Assembly: GCA_017431405.1 (NCBI GenBank)
Contig: JAFRLB010000031.1
Coordinates: 1-33,057 of the forward strand
Reading direction: 5' to 3'
Length of the DNA: 33,057 nt
DNA from: Erysipelotrichaceae bacterium
GTDB lineage: Bacteria; Bacillota_I; Bacilli_A; Erysipelotrichales; Erysipelotrichaceae
The position numbers were made by a program, and so were the translations under genes. Under the pieces are notes generated by a model that did not search any database, had not been told where the DNA came from, and worked only from the letters and a program-made list of their open reading frames with translations. Positions 1 to 6,960 of the stretch are shown in pieces; position 1 is the stretch's first letter, and each line of letters opens with the position of its first letter.

Positions 1-206
1 ATGTTGCCATGGTCATACTGGGCAATGTGCATGTCACGGATAAAAGCTTCGTTACCAACGAAGTCAATGTATGCATCCTTGAACTGTACATGACCCTTAC
101 GGACACTCTTGATCTCAGTTCCGGTCAGAGCGATGCCTGCTTCATAGAACTCTTCAAGAAAGTATTCGTGTCTGGCCTTGCGGTTAACGGCAATAACTTT
201 CTCCAT
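1..206 (-). CDS. smpB: SsrA-binding protein SmpB (5' part, cut by window edge)
   Basis: Reading the minus strand from the ATG at 206-204 gives a protein beginning MEKVIAVNRKARHEYFLEEF, then a segment with GIALTGTEIKSVRKG and RDMHIAQYDHGN. This is the characteristic SmpB N-terminus: the oligonucleotide-binding beta barrel with the T-G-T-E-I-K-S-R/V-R-x-G motif. SmpB binds the tRNA-like part of tmRNA and brings it to ribosomes stalled on broken messages. About 68 residues are visible, and the rest, including the C-terminal tail, lies left of the window. A good ribosome-binding site (AAAGGAG) precedes the ATG. It lies 42 bases after secG with a terminator-like hairpin between them. Its RNA partner ssrA is in the same window at 20805. 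Confidence 0.95.
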   Translation of the reverse strand, partial: MEKVIAVNRKARHEYFLEEFYEAGIALTGTEIKSVRKGHVQFKDAYIDFVGNEAFIRDMHIAQYDHGN

Positions 207-219
207 ATTTCTCCTTTGT

Positions 220-247
220 TAAAAAAAAGACCTTTGCGGTCTCTTTT
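220..247 (-). terminator. Rho-independent terminator or attenuator between secG and smpB
   Basis: On the minus strand the 42-base secG-smpB gap folds as AAAAAGAGACC, loop GCAAA, GGTCTTTTTTTT: an 11-base-pair stem with one G-T pair, followed by a run of T. This is a textbook intrinsic terminator. It starts directly after the secG stop codon, and the smpB ribosome-binding site follows within about 10 bases, so smpB has no room for its own promoter downstream of it. Confidence 0.8.
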
Positions 248-248
248 T

Positions 249-476
249 CTAGCCTACTATTAGTTTGATAATTACTAGTATAAAGAATAAGATACCAGCA
301 ACTAGGGTAGCCATGGCGATTACCTTTTCAGGTCCTCTTTCCTTAGTGTTACTGAAAAGATTCAATCCTCCGTTACCACCAGCGAAAGCACTGCTGACAC
401 CAGCTGATTTACCAGACTGTAACAATGTCAGGATAATAATTGCTATTGAGTCGACCAGAATTAGTACATCTAACAT
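249..476 (-). CDS. secG: Preprotein translocase subunit SecG
   Basis: A protein of 75 residues with the SecG layout: a first membrane helix (LDVLILVDSIAIIILTLLQS), the conserved G-K-S-A-G-V-S-S-A-F-A-G-G loop, an L-F-S-N-T-K-E-R-G-P-E-K segment, and a second helix (ATLVAGILFFILVIIKLIVG). SecG is the small stimulatory subunit of the SecYEG channel. The start at 476 is preferred over an upstream in-frame ATG at 518 because AAAGGAG lies directly ahead of it and the -10 box would otherwise fall inside the gene. In Bacillus secG, rnr and smpB are neighbours; here secG is followed directly by smpB, with no rnr between. Confidence 0.93.
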   Translation of the reverse strand: MLDVLILVDSIAIIILTLLQSGKSAGVSSAFAGGNGGLNLFSNTKERGPEKVIAMATLVAGILFFILVIIKLIVG

Positions 477-503
477 AATACGGCTCCTTTCTGATGCCAA
501 TAC

Positions 504-532
504 ATTATAACAAACCATTATACGTAATTCAA
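504..532 (-). promoter_or_regulatory. secG promoter
   Basis: On the minus strand TTGAAT (532-527), a 17-base spacer and TATAAT (509-504) form a near-consensus vegetative promoter. TG stands one base before the -10, so it is also of the extended type. The expected start is about 25 bases upstream of the secG ATG. Confidence 0.8.
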
Positions 533-565
533 ATAGTTTTTACCGCCTAAATTCCTTACGGAAAT

Positions 566-591
566 GAAAAATCGTCTGAAATCAGACGATT
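566..591 (-). terminator. Terminator of the ECF S-component gene
   Basis: On the minus strand AATCGTCTG, loop ATTT, CAGACGATT forms a perfect 9-base-pair stem followed by TTTTC. The left arm overlaps the stop codon of the upstream gene, so translation ends inside the hairpin. Confidence 0.85.
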
Positions 592-1114
592 AGTCAATGT
601 TAATCAACTTTCCCCTTACTAATGCGGTAACTAAGATAGGAATGACGATCAGCTGAATGATGATGCCAGGTAATGCTGTTGTAAAGGCAGCTGCCAGCCA
701 GGCCTGTAATGAATATGAGCCGGCTCTTAATACCAGGGCGTTCAATAAGCCATAACCGATACGGCCGCATAACATGCTTAAGATGAGTACGCAGTAGATC
801 TTGGCCATTAAAGGCTTTACCTTGATCAGTTTTGTGAACAGACCGCTCATCAGTCCGTATAATGCTAATTCAAATAACATGCTTGGTAATACAGGTGCTG
901 GAGGCATACCGAAGATAAGATGAGACAGCGCAGGTGTCAGAATACCGCAGATAAGTCCAAATACAGGGCCTACAGCGAAACCTGATAACAATACTGGAAT
1001 ATGCATAGGCAGGAAAATACTGCCGGCATTTGGAATGGCGTGGAAAGCCTGTGGCAATACAACGCCGATAGCTACTAACATAGCCGTTAATACGTACTTT
1101 CTAGTGTTGTTCAT
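590..1114 (-). CDS. ECF transporter S component (substrate-binding membrane protein)
   Basis: A 174-residue protein of about six membrane helices, with the pattern of the small S components of energy-coupling factor vitamin transporters. The first helix (YVLTAMLVAIGVVLP) carries the AxxxA motif (A11, A15) that S components use to dock on EcfT. The segments LPMHIPVLLSGFAVGPVFGLICG and MPPAPVLPSMLFELALYG fit the folate/pantothenate-type branch in general, but I cannot name the substrate. No EcfA or EcfT gene is adjacent, which is usual for group II systems where many S proteins share one module. The ATG at 1114 has AAAGGAG upstream. A strong promoter and a hairpin-rich leader precede it, suggesting control by the transported compound. 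It ends at its own terminator. Confidence 0.82.
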   Translation of the reverse strand: MNNTRKYVLTAMLVAIGVVLPQAFHAIPNAGSIFLPMHIPVLLSGFAVGPVFGLICGILTPALSHLIFGMPPAPVLPSMLFELALYGLMSGLFTKLIKVKPLMAKIYCVLILSMLCGRIGYGLLNALVLRAGSYSLQAWLAAAFTTALPGIIIQLIVIPILVTALVRGKLINID

Positions 1115-1130
1115 GGAATTCTCCTTTCAT

Positions 1131-1176
1131 AAAAACAGCCATAAAGGCACTTGAAAAAGTATCTGGCCTTCATGGC
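1131..1176 (-). promoter_or_regulatory. Hairpin with U-run in the leader of the S-component gene (candidate riboswitch expression platform)
   Basis: In the minus-strand leader GCCATGAAGGC (1176-1166) pairs perfectly over 11 bases with GCCTTTATGGC (1148-1138, one G-U pair). An inner ACTT/AAGT pairing is possible, and TGTTTTT follows. This looks like an intrinsic terminator placed about 20 bases before the start codon. Two smaller hairpins, GTCA...TGAC and TTCTT...AAGAA, can form upstream between about 1215 and 1180. I could not match the leader to the THF, preQ1 or TPP consensus by eye. Confidence 0.55.
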
Positions 1177-1220
1177 ATATTTCTTAAAAAGAAGTGTCAG
1201 CTTCATGCTTGACGATTTAA

Positions 1221-1249
1221 ATTTTAAAGGGTTTTCTGATTTATGTCAA
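1221..1249 (-). promoter_or_regulatory. Promoter of the S-component gene
   Basis: On the minus strand TTGACA (1249-1244), exactly 17 bases, then TAAAAT (1226-1221): a near-perfect vegetative promoter. The predicted start near 1214 gives a leader of about 100 bases ahead of the ATG at 1114. Confidence 0.85.
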
Positions 1250-1291
1250 TTAACAAGCCTAGTTATGGTAATATCTAAGTAAGGGCAGGTG

Positions 1292-2836
1292 ATGCCAGTG
1301 TTTACGGTAAATAATCTGTGCATATCGACTTTAAAGGGCAGGTTCCTTTTAAAGGATTTCAGTTTTACCTTGAATCAGAACGACAAAATCGCACTTATCG
1401 GGGAAGAGGGCAATGGCAAAAGTACGCTGTTGAAGATTTTGTGCGGCATTGACGTCAGCGACTATGTTACTTTTACCGGTTCGGTGAATACTGATGAGAA
1501 ATGCGGTTACCTGCCGCAGAAGATCGATGATGACTGGCTTGAGGTGTCTGTCTTTGACTATCTGGTAAAAGAGCAAGTAAATTCAGAAATAGATGTTGAG
1601 CATTACGGTAACTACAGTCAGATATATTCAATTCTTAAGACAGTAAATCTGGATTCCTCAATACTTGATGAGGAAAGACCGATTAAGAGCTTCAGTGGTG
1701 GAGAGAAAGTAAAAATCGCCATGGCCAAGGTTCTTTATCATGAGCCGGACATACTGTTTCTTGATGAACCAACCAATGACCTTGATTTAGAGACTCTTAT
1801 CTGGCTGGAATCATTCATTAACGGCATCAGTTTACCAATGGTTTTCATATCACATGATGAAGCCTTGTTGGAAAATTGCAGTAACGGCATATTACATCTG
1901 GAACAGCTGAAAAGAAAACAGGAAGCTAAGATAACCTACAGTCATGTTGGCTATAAGGAATATGTTGGAGAAAGACTACATTTCATTGAGCGCAATAACA
2001 TGATTGCGGCAAAGGAGAAATCTGAATACCAGAAACAGATGGAAAAATACCGTCAGATCTATCAGAAAGTAGATTACCAGCAGGCAACCATATCAAGGCA
2101 GGATCCTCATGGAGGACAGCTGTTAAAGAAAAAGATGCATGCGGTAAAGGCCTTAGGCAGAAAGATGGAAGAGAAGAGGGAAAATCTTACTGAGAAGTTT
2201 GAACCGGAAGAAGCCATCAACATTTTCTTTGATAAGACTGTCATTAACCCTAATAAGGTAATTCTGGATTATCATTTGGATGAGTTAGAGGTTGATGGAA
2301 AGAAACTGTCTCATGACATTGAACTATATGTAAAAGGTTCAGATAAGGTCTGCATCATCGGCAGAAACGGTTCTGGTAAGACAACATTACTTAAGAAGAT
2401 ACTGGAAGAATTGAAGAATACGGGAAACGTTACCGTTGGCTACATGCCGCAGAATTACTATGAAGTAATGGACTATTCCATTTCACCGGTAGAATATCTT
2501 TCAGTTGAAGGTACCAGGGAAGAAACGGGAAGAATAAGAACCTATCTTGGGGCCCTGAAGTTTACTACCGAAGAAATGACCCATAGCATTTCAGATCTTT
2601 CTGAAGGGCAGAAGTGTAAAATTCTGTTATTAAATCTGATATTGAAGAAATGTGATGTGCTGGTATTAGATGAACCAACCAGAAACCTTTCACCATTATC
2701 CAACCCGCAGGTCAGAAAGATGCTGATAGACTTTGGCGGCTGCATCATTTCCGTAAGCCATGACCGTAAGTACATTGAGAATGTCTGTAACAAAATCTGT
2801 CAGCTTGATGAAAACGGTCTGAGGGAAATGGTATAA
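1292..2836 (+). CDS. ABC-F family ATP-binding protein
   Basis: A 514-residue protein with two ATPase domains and no membrane part, as in ABC-F ribosome-associated ATPases. Domain 1 has Walker A GEEGNGKST (residues 37-45), signature FSGGEK and Walker B ILFLDEPTND. A charged linker rich in K, E and Q follows (about 205-300), where ABC-F proteins contact P-site tRNA. Domain 2 has Walker A GRNGSGKTT, an unusual signature LSEGQ, Walker B VLVLDEPTRN with the odd continuation LSPLSNP, and the SHD switch. ABC-F members act in translation or in protection from ribosome-targeting antibiotics; which applies here cannot be told. The start is ambiguous: GTG at 1289 is directly followed by ATG at 1292, and I chose the ATG. 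It is divergent from the S-component gene. Confidence 0.88.
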   Translation: MPVFTVNNLCISTLKGRFLLKDFSFTLNQNDKIALIGEEGNGKSTLLKILCGIDVSDYVTFTGSVNTDEKCGYLPQKIDDDWLEVSVFDYLVKEQVNSEIDVEHYGNYSQIYSILKTVNLDSSILDEERPIKSFSGGEKVKIAMAKVLYHEPDILFLDEPTNDLDLETLIWLESFINGISLPMVFISHDEALLENCSNGILHLEQLKRKQEAKITYSHVGYKEYVGERLHFIERNNMIAAKEKSEYQKQMEKYRQIYQKVDYQQATISRQDPHGGQLLKKKMHAVKALGRKMEEKRENLTEKFEPEEAINIFFDKTVINPNKVILDYHLDELEVDGKKLSHDIELYVKGSDKVCIIGRNGSGKTTLLKKILEELKNTGNVTVGYMPQNYYEVMDYSISPVEYLSVEGTREETGRIRTYLGALKFTTEEMTHSISDLSEGQKCKILLLNLILKKCDVLVLDEPTRNLSPLSNPQVRKMLIDFGGCIISVSHDRKYIENVCNKICQLDENGLREMV

Positions 2837-2837
2837 T
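2829..2837 (+). promoter_or_regulatory. Extended -10 promoter for galM, overlapping the upstream stop codon
   Basis: TGGTATAAT is a perfect extended -10 box (TGn plus TATAAT at 2832-2837). The TAA at 2834-2836 inside it is the stop codon of the ABC-F gene. The start near 2844 leaves a leader of about 19 bases containing the galM ribosome-binding site. No good -35 is visible. Confidence 0.6.
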
Positions 2838-2862
2838 ATTCATGTATTTGGAGGGAATAATA

Positions 2863-3897
2863 ATGAGCAAGTTATATGGAAAGACAGCTGATGGCCAGAC
2901 AGCCTCACTGTATACAATTGAAAGTGAACAGATCAGAGCTGAAATTACTGATTTCGGTGCTGTTTTAGTGGCCTTATGGGTCAAGGATAAAAACGGTAAG
3001 GCAACTGATGTTGTCTTAAGCCATAATTCTCTGGAAGGATACTTTAATAATCCGGAATGTTTCGGTTCAATCATTGCACCTGTGGCAAACCGTACGGAAA
3101 ATGCCTGCTTTACAATTGATGGCACAACCTATCACATGTTGAAAAACGAAGGTGAAAACAACCTGCACTCAGATACAGCTCATGGTGCTCATAAGCGCTT
3201 ATGGAAAGTCGTTAATGAGAAAAAAGATGAACTGACTTTGGAAATAGAAATGGCTGATGGAGACATGGGTTTCCCAGGCAACCGTAAGATTGATGTTACT
3301 TACAGCGTTAAGGAAGGAACCTTAGGCATTGAATACAGAATAGTTTCCGATAAGGCAACGGTATTCAGCCCAACCAACCACAGTTACTTTAACTTAGGCG
3401 GTTATGACAGCGGCAGTGTATTTGACCATTACCTGAAGCTTGACTGTGATTACTATACACCTGTTAAACCTGGTTCAATTCCAACCGGTGAAATCGCTGA
3501 AGTAGCCGGTACCCCAATGGATTTCACTAAGGGCAAGACCATTGGTGAAGACTTTGACTTAAGCTTTGAACAGTTAAAACTGACAAACGGTTACGACCAT
3601 AACTTTGTCATTAATGACTATGACGGTACCTTAAGACATTTCGCAACTTTACGTTCTGAGAAAACCGGAATCATCATGGATGCCTGCACAACAATGCCTG
3701 GTGTTCAGCTCTATACCGGTAACTTCATTGATGTAGAAAACGGCACAAACGGTACCAGATTTACGGCACATGACGGTTTATGTCTGGAAACACAGTTCTT
3801 CCCTAATTCAGCTAATCAGCCTGGTTTTGTTTCTCCACGCATTGATGGCAATAGGGAATACTGTTACCGTACAGAATACAGCTTTAAAACAGAATAG
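2863..3897 (+). CDS. galM: Aldose 1-epimerase (galactose mutarotase)
   Basis: This 344-residue protein interconverts the alpha and beta anomers of aldoses such as galactose, feeding the Leloir pathway. Family hallmarks in order are an early FGAVLVALWVKDKNG segment, the VANRTENACF sugar-binding arginine region, NLHSD, the PTNHSYFNLGG motif with the catalytic-acid histidine, NGYDHNFV, GVQLYTGNF and the late GLCLETQFFPNSANQPGF with the catalytic glutamate. Length is normal. The start at 2863 is chosen over an in-frame ATG at 2842 because GGAGGG (2850-2855) lies 7 bases ahead of it. No other galactose genes are adjacent, so it looks like a stand-alone gene. Confidence 0.95.
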   Translation: MSKLYGKTADGQTASLYTIESEQIRAEITDFGAVLVALWVKDKNGKATDVVLSHNSLEGYFNNPECFGSIIAPVANRTENACFTIDGTTYHMLKNEGENNLHSDTAHGAHKRLWKVVNEKKDELTLEIEMADGDMGFPGNRKIDVTYSVKEGTLGIEYRIVSDKATVFSPTNHSYFNLGGYDSGSVFDHYLKLDCDYYTPVKPGSIPTGEIAEVAGTPMDFTKGKTIGEDFDLSFEQLKLTNGYDHNFVINDYDGTLRHFATLRSEKTGIIMDACTTMPGVQLYTGNFIDVENGTNGTRFTAHDGLCLETQFFPNSANQPGFVSPRIDGNREYCYRTEYSFKTE

Positions 3898-3923
3898 TTT
3901 TATTTGAAAAGAAGGGTAAAACA

Positions 3924-3942
3924 ATATACTATATTAGTATAT
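3924..3942 (+). promoter_or_regulatory. Perfect inverted repeat upstream of the DUF4428 gene (candidate operator)
   Basis: ATATACTA, spacer TAT, TAGTATAT: a perfect 8-3-8 inverted repeat about 40 bases ahead of the next start codon, in an 84-base A/T-rich gap. Size and symmetry fit a dimeric repressor site; the regulator is not identified. It could also form a weak RNA hairpin, but no run of T follows, so it is not a terminator. Confidence 0.5.
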
Positions 3943-3981
3943 AGATAGAAAAAAACATAATAATAAAACAAGGAGGTCAAT

Positions 3982-4755
3982 ATGGGATTTCTTGATGGTA
4001 TTTTTGAAAGAAAAGTATGCGATATCTGCGGACAGAAGTGTGGTATCTTAGGCGGTACGAAATTAAAGGATGGCCGTCTGGACAAGAGCTGTACCGAAAA
4101 GCTCTCGCCTTTAATCGGATATCTGAAGAACTATACAGTTGAAGACATTAAGGAACATCTTGCTTACCGTGAGGAAAACATGGAGCAGATCAGAAACTTC
4201 AATGTTACTCACATGTTAGGCGGTGATGGCAGTAAGCTGTACATTGATATTGATAACCGCAGATTCTTTGTCAGCGGGACTGACAGCTGGCGTTCCATGA
4301 ATCCTGACATTATCAGCTTTGACCAGATCGTTGAAGGTGATCTGAACATCGTTGAGGACAAGAGAGAAATCAAGAAGAAGGATGAAGAAGGCAAGGAAGT
4401 AAGCTACAATCCAAAGCGTTACGAATACAAATATAACTTCAATGTTAAGATCACGGTTAACTCAAAGTGGTTCAATTCAGTAAATGTTAAGGTCAACAGA
4501 TCAACAATTGACGGCTTTGACGGCGATGCTTATGAGGACGCTTATCTTTACAGTGAAGCCATTTGTGAGGTAGTCAATCTGATGAAGGACGGCTCAAATG
4601 AAGAGATCGTTGAAGCCATTGAATACTTCAAGAACAGAATCGCAGCTCCTAGACGTTCATATGATGTAACTTACTACGCTGATACAAAGGCTCTAAGAAA
4701 GGGCATTGAGTATTATAAACAGCGTGACCCACGCAAGGCTCATTACAAATTCTAA
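3982..4755 (+). CDS. DUF4428 zinc-ribbon domain protein
   Basis: A 257-residue predicted cytoplasmic protein without membrane helices. The N-terminus (residues about 10-42) is a short zinc-ribbon of the DUF4428 type: KVCDICGQKCGILGGTKLKDGR followed by KSC, giving C13, C16, C20 and C37 as candidate metal ligands. The rest (about 75-220) is a beta-rich region with a basic/acidic stretch EDKREIKKKDEEGKE in the middle, followed by an acidic helical tail; I recognise no domain there. Its function is unknown. The ribosome-binding site AGGAGG lies 7-8 bases before the ATG. It has its own inverted-repeat operator candidate and a terminator, so it is probably a single-gene unit. Confidence 0.75.
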   Translation: MGFLDGIFERKVCDICGQKCGILGGTKLKDGRLDKSCTEKLSPLIGYLKNYTVEDIKEHLAYREENMEQIRNFNVTHMLGGDGSKLYIDIDNRRFFVSGTDSWRSMNPDIISFDQIVEGDLNIVEDKREIKKKDEEGKEVSYNPKRYEYKYNFNVKITVNSKWFNSVNVKVNRSTIDGFDGDAYEDAYLYSEAICEVVNLMKDGSNEEIVEAIEYFKNRIAAPRRSYDVTYYADTKALRKGIEYYKQRDPRKAHYKF

Positions 4756-4756
4756 G

Positions 4757-4780
4757 AAAAGGCGGCAACGCCTTTTTATT
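4757..4780 (+). terminator. Terminator after the DUF4428 gene
   Basis: AAAAGGCG, loop GCAA, CGCCTTTTTATT: a strong stem with a stable GNRA-type loop and a U-run, starting two bases after the stop codon. Confidence 0.9.
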
Positions 4781-4816
4781 ATGCCGTTTTTTAGTTTATG
4801 CAAATCATTGTAATTG

Positions 4817-4825
4817 TGATAGAAT
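4817..4825 (+). promoter_or_regulatory. Extended -10 promoter upstream of the dxs leader
   Basis: TGATAGAAT (TG 4817-4818, TAGAAT 4820-4825) is an extended -10 box without a convincing -35. Transcription from about 4832 would give a leader of about 135 bases before dxs. The leader contains the inverted repeat AATTCTGGAGAATT (4851-4864) and the short ORF at 4890. Confidence 0.5.
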
Positions 4826-4889
4826 GTTACTGTTAACGGGATACAAATAGAATTCTGGAGAATTGTTGCTGAAGCGGAGGTCGAAATAA

Positions 4890-4958
4890 ATGACAGACAT
4901 AAAGAGCAGCACAACAACATCCAAATACATTTTCATTGAATATTTAACAGGCAGGTAG
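4890..4958 (+). CDS. Short upstream ORF (22 codons) coupled to dxs
   Basis: ATG at 4890 follows a strong ribosome-binding site (GCGGAGG, 4875-4880) at a 9-base distance, and the frame runs 22 codons to TAG at 4956. The peptide starts MTDIKSSTTTSKYIF and ends IEYLTGR. The last codons GGC AGG TAG contain the only ribosome-binding-like sequence ahead of dxs (ATG at 4966), so terminating ribosomes would sit on the dxs initiation region. I recognise no homologue. It may be a regulatory leader peptide, a translational coupler or a small protein. Confidence 0.5.
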   Translation: MTDIKSSTTTSKYIFIEYLTGR

Positions 4959-4965
4959 TTTTATT

Positions 4966-6825
4966 ATGGGATTATTAGACAGTATAAAGAATGCTAACGA
5001 CATTAAGAAGATCCCTGAAAAAGACCTTCCTGTTTTAGCTGAAGAAATAAGAAAAAGATTATTGGAAATTACCAGTCAGAATGGCGGACACTTGGCCAGT
5101 AATCTTGGCGTAGTAGAAATAACAATCGCACTTCACAGATTGCTTGACTTTCCTGAAGACAAGCTGATTTTTGACGTTGGTCATCAGTCATATGTTCATA
5201 AGATGCTGACAGGCAGAAATGAGGCAATGGAAACATTGCGTAAGCTTGATGGCTTAAGTGGCTTTACTGATCCTAACGAAAGTGATTGCGATGCTTCAAT
5301 ATCAGGTCATGCTTCAAATGCCATTTCAATTGCCTTAGGTTACGCTACAGCCAGAGAATTAAAGGGCACATATGAAAAGGTCGTTGCCGTAATCGGTGAC
5401 GGTTCCTTAACAGGTGGCATGAGCAATGAAGCTCTAAATAACGCTGCCAATTTAAAAGGCAATGTAGTAATAATCTTAAACGACAATGAAAGATCAATAA
5501 GTGCCAATGTCGGTGGCCTGGCTAATTATCTGGGTAAGATAAGAACAAGTACAAAGTACATTAATACAAAATCAATCATCAGAAAGGGTCTGGAACACAT
5601 TCCTTTCATTGGTGAACATATCAAGTCAGGCATTCATACTACCAAGGAATCAATCAAGAGACTGCTGGTTGAAGGAATGATGTTTGAAGATCTGGGCATA
5701 ACCTACATCGGACCAATTGACGGTCATGACATTGAACAGATTACTGATGCCTTAAACAGTGCTTTCAGATTTGAAGGACCGGTTCTGATCCATGCCTTAA
5801 CGGTTAAGGGCAAGGGTTATGAATATGCAGAAAAACATCCGGCTCAGTTCCATGGGGTTAATCCATTTGACATTGAGACAGGTGATGAATTAAGCAAGAG
5901 TTCCGGCAAGAGCTATACTTCAGTATTTTCCAGCAAGATGCTTGAACTGGCTGAAAAGGACAAGAGGATCGTGGCAATTACGGCGGCCATGCCTTTTGGT
6001 ACGGGGTTGTATTATTTCCATAAGAAGTATCCGGACAGATTCTTTGATGTCGGCATTGCGGAAGAACACGCAGTTGCCTTTGCGGCAGGCTTGGCTTCTT
6101 CAGGCTTAAGACCGGTTGTGGCCATTTATTCAACATTCCTACAGAGAGCTTATGACCAGATTATTCATGATGTCTGCATGAGCAATCTACCGGTAATCTT
6201 TGCGGTTGACAGAGCCGGTATCGTCGGTAATGACGGTAAGACTCATCAGGGCTTATTTGATGAATCATTCTTAACCTCAATTCCTAATCTGGTGGTAATG
6301 AGTCCTAAAAACGGCAGGGAACTGGAAGAGATGTTTGACTATGCCCTGACGCTTAACTGCCCGGTAGCCATCAGATATCCACGTGGCAAGGTCACAAACG
6401 CTTTGGATGAATATGATGCACCGCTGGAATTAAACAAGGATGAAATCATCAGACATGGTTCTGAAGTATGCTTAATGGCAACCGGTGTAATGGTGGAAAC
6501 AGCTCTTAAGGTAGGGGAAAAATTAAGAGCAGATGGCATTAATGCCACCATCGTTAACGTAAGGTTCCTAAGTCATGTAAATGAAGAACTTGTTGAGCAG
6601 CTTTCTAATAGTCATAAACTGTTTGTGACGATGGAAGAAGTCATAGAACACGGCAGCTATGGCGAACGTCTTAATTCAGCGATTATAAAGAACGGACTAA
6701 ATGTAAAGACATTGAATGTTTCATTACCAAATGTGTTTGTTGAACACGGCACCATAGCTGAGCTTCGTCAGCGTTATGGCCTTGATGAGGAATCAGTATA
6801 CCAGCGCATTAAAAAACAGATGTGA
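4966..6825 (+). CDS. dxs: 1-deoxy-D-xylulose-5-phosphate synthase
   Basis: Joins pyruvate and glyceraldehyde 3-phosphate to DXP using thiamine diphosphate, the first step of the MEP isoprenoid route and a branch to thiamine and pyridoxal. The 619 residues show FDVGHQSYVHKMLTGR, SGHASNAIS, the TPP/Mg motif from GDGSLTGG (144-151) to NDNERSIS (172-179), DGHD, and in the second half DVGIAEEHAVAFAAGLA with the catalytic glutamate and DRAGIVGNDGKTHQG. Most Dxs proteins have NDNEMSISPNVG where this one has NDNERSISANVG. In many Bacillota dxs follows xseB and ispA; here it stands alone behind a short ORF. The ribosome-binding site is weak (GGCAGG), in keeping with coupling to that ORF. Confidence 0.95.
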   Translation: MGLLDSIKNANDIKKIPEKDLPVLAEEIRKRLLEITSQNGGHLASNLGVVEITIALHRLLDFPEDKLIFDVGHQSYVHKMLTGRNEAMETLRKLDGLSGFTDPNESDCDASISGHASNAISIALGYATARELKGTYEKVVAVIGDGSLTGGMSNEALNNAANLKGNVVIILNDNERSISANVGGLANYLGKIRTSTKYINTKSIIRKGLEHIPFIGEHIKSGIHTTKESIKRLLVEGMMFEDLGITYIGPIDGHDIEQITDALNSAFRFEGPVLIHALTVKGKGYEYAEKHPAQFHGVNPFDIETGDELSKSSGKSYTSVFSSKMLELAEKDKRIVAITAAMPFGTGLYYFHKKYPDRFFDVGIAEEHAVAFAAGLASSGLRPVVAIYSTFLQRAYDQIIHDVCMSNLPVIFAVDRAGIVGNDGKTHQGLFDESFLTSIPNLVVMSPKNGRELEEMFDYALTLNCPVAIRYPRGKVTNALDEYDAPLELNKDEIIRHGSEVCLMATGVMVETALKVGEKLRADGINATIVNVRFLSHVNEELVEQLSNSHKLFVTMEEVIEHGSYGERLNSAIIKNGLNVKTLNVSLPNVFVEHGTIAELRQRYGLDEESVYQRIKKQM

Positions 6826-6838
6826 CGTCTCTTTCAGA

Positions 6839-6867
6839 TTGAAACAGGCTGTCATATATGATAAATT
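6839..6867 (+). promoter_or_regulatory. Promoter upstream of the Na+/phosphate symporter gene
   Basis: TTGAAA (6839-6844), 17 bases, TAAATT (6862-6867), with TG one base before the -10. Transcription would start near 6874, giving a leader of about 110 bases that includes the hairpin at 6927. A second weaker candidate uses TTGAAA at 6887-6892. Confidence 0.5.
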
Positions 6868-6926
6868 GTGAGTAGCGGTTAATAAATTGAAATAATTCAT
6901 TTGTGCGTTATCTATTAAAGGTTGTT

Positions 6927-6960
6927 ACAGATACGGCACGTGCTGTATCTGTTTTGTTTT
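6927..6960 (+). terminator. Terminator-like hairpin ahead of the Na+/phosphate symporter gene
   Basis: ACAGATACGGCAC pairs with GTGCTGTATCTGT over 13 bases (one G-T pair; the tip opens into a small loop), followed by TTTGTTTT. It lies about 100 bases after dxs and 25 before the next ATG. It may end dxs transcripts or act as an attenuator for the downstream gene. Confidence 0.75.

Noticed and set aside
1115-1215. Known THF, preQ1 or TPP riboswitch in the S-component leader
   Set aside because: None of the conserved core strings I know for these classes could be found on the transcribed strand.
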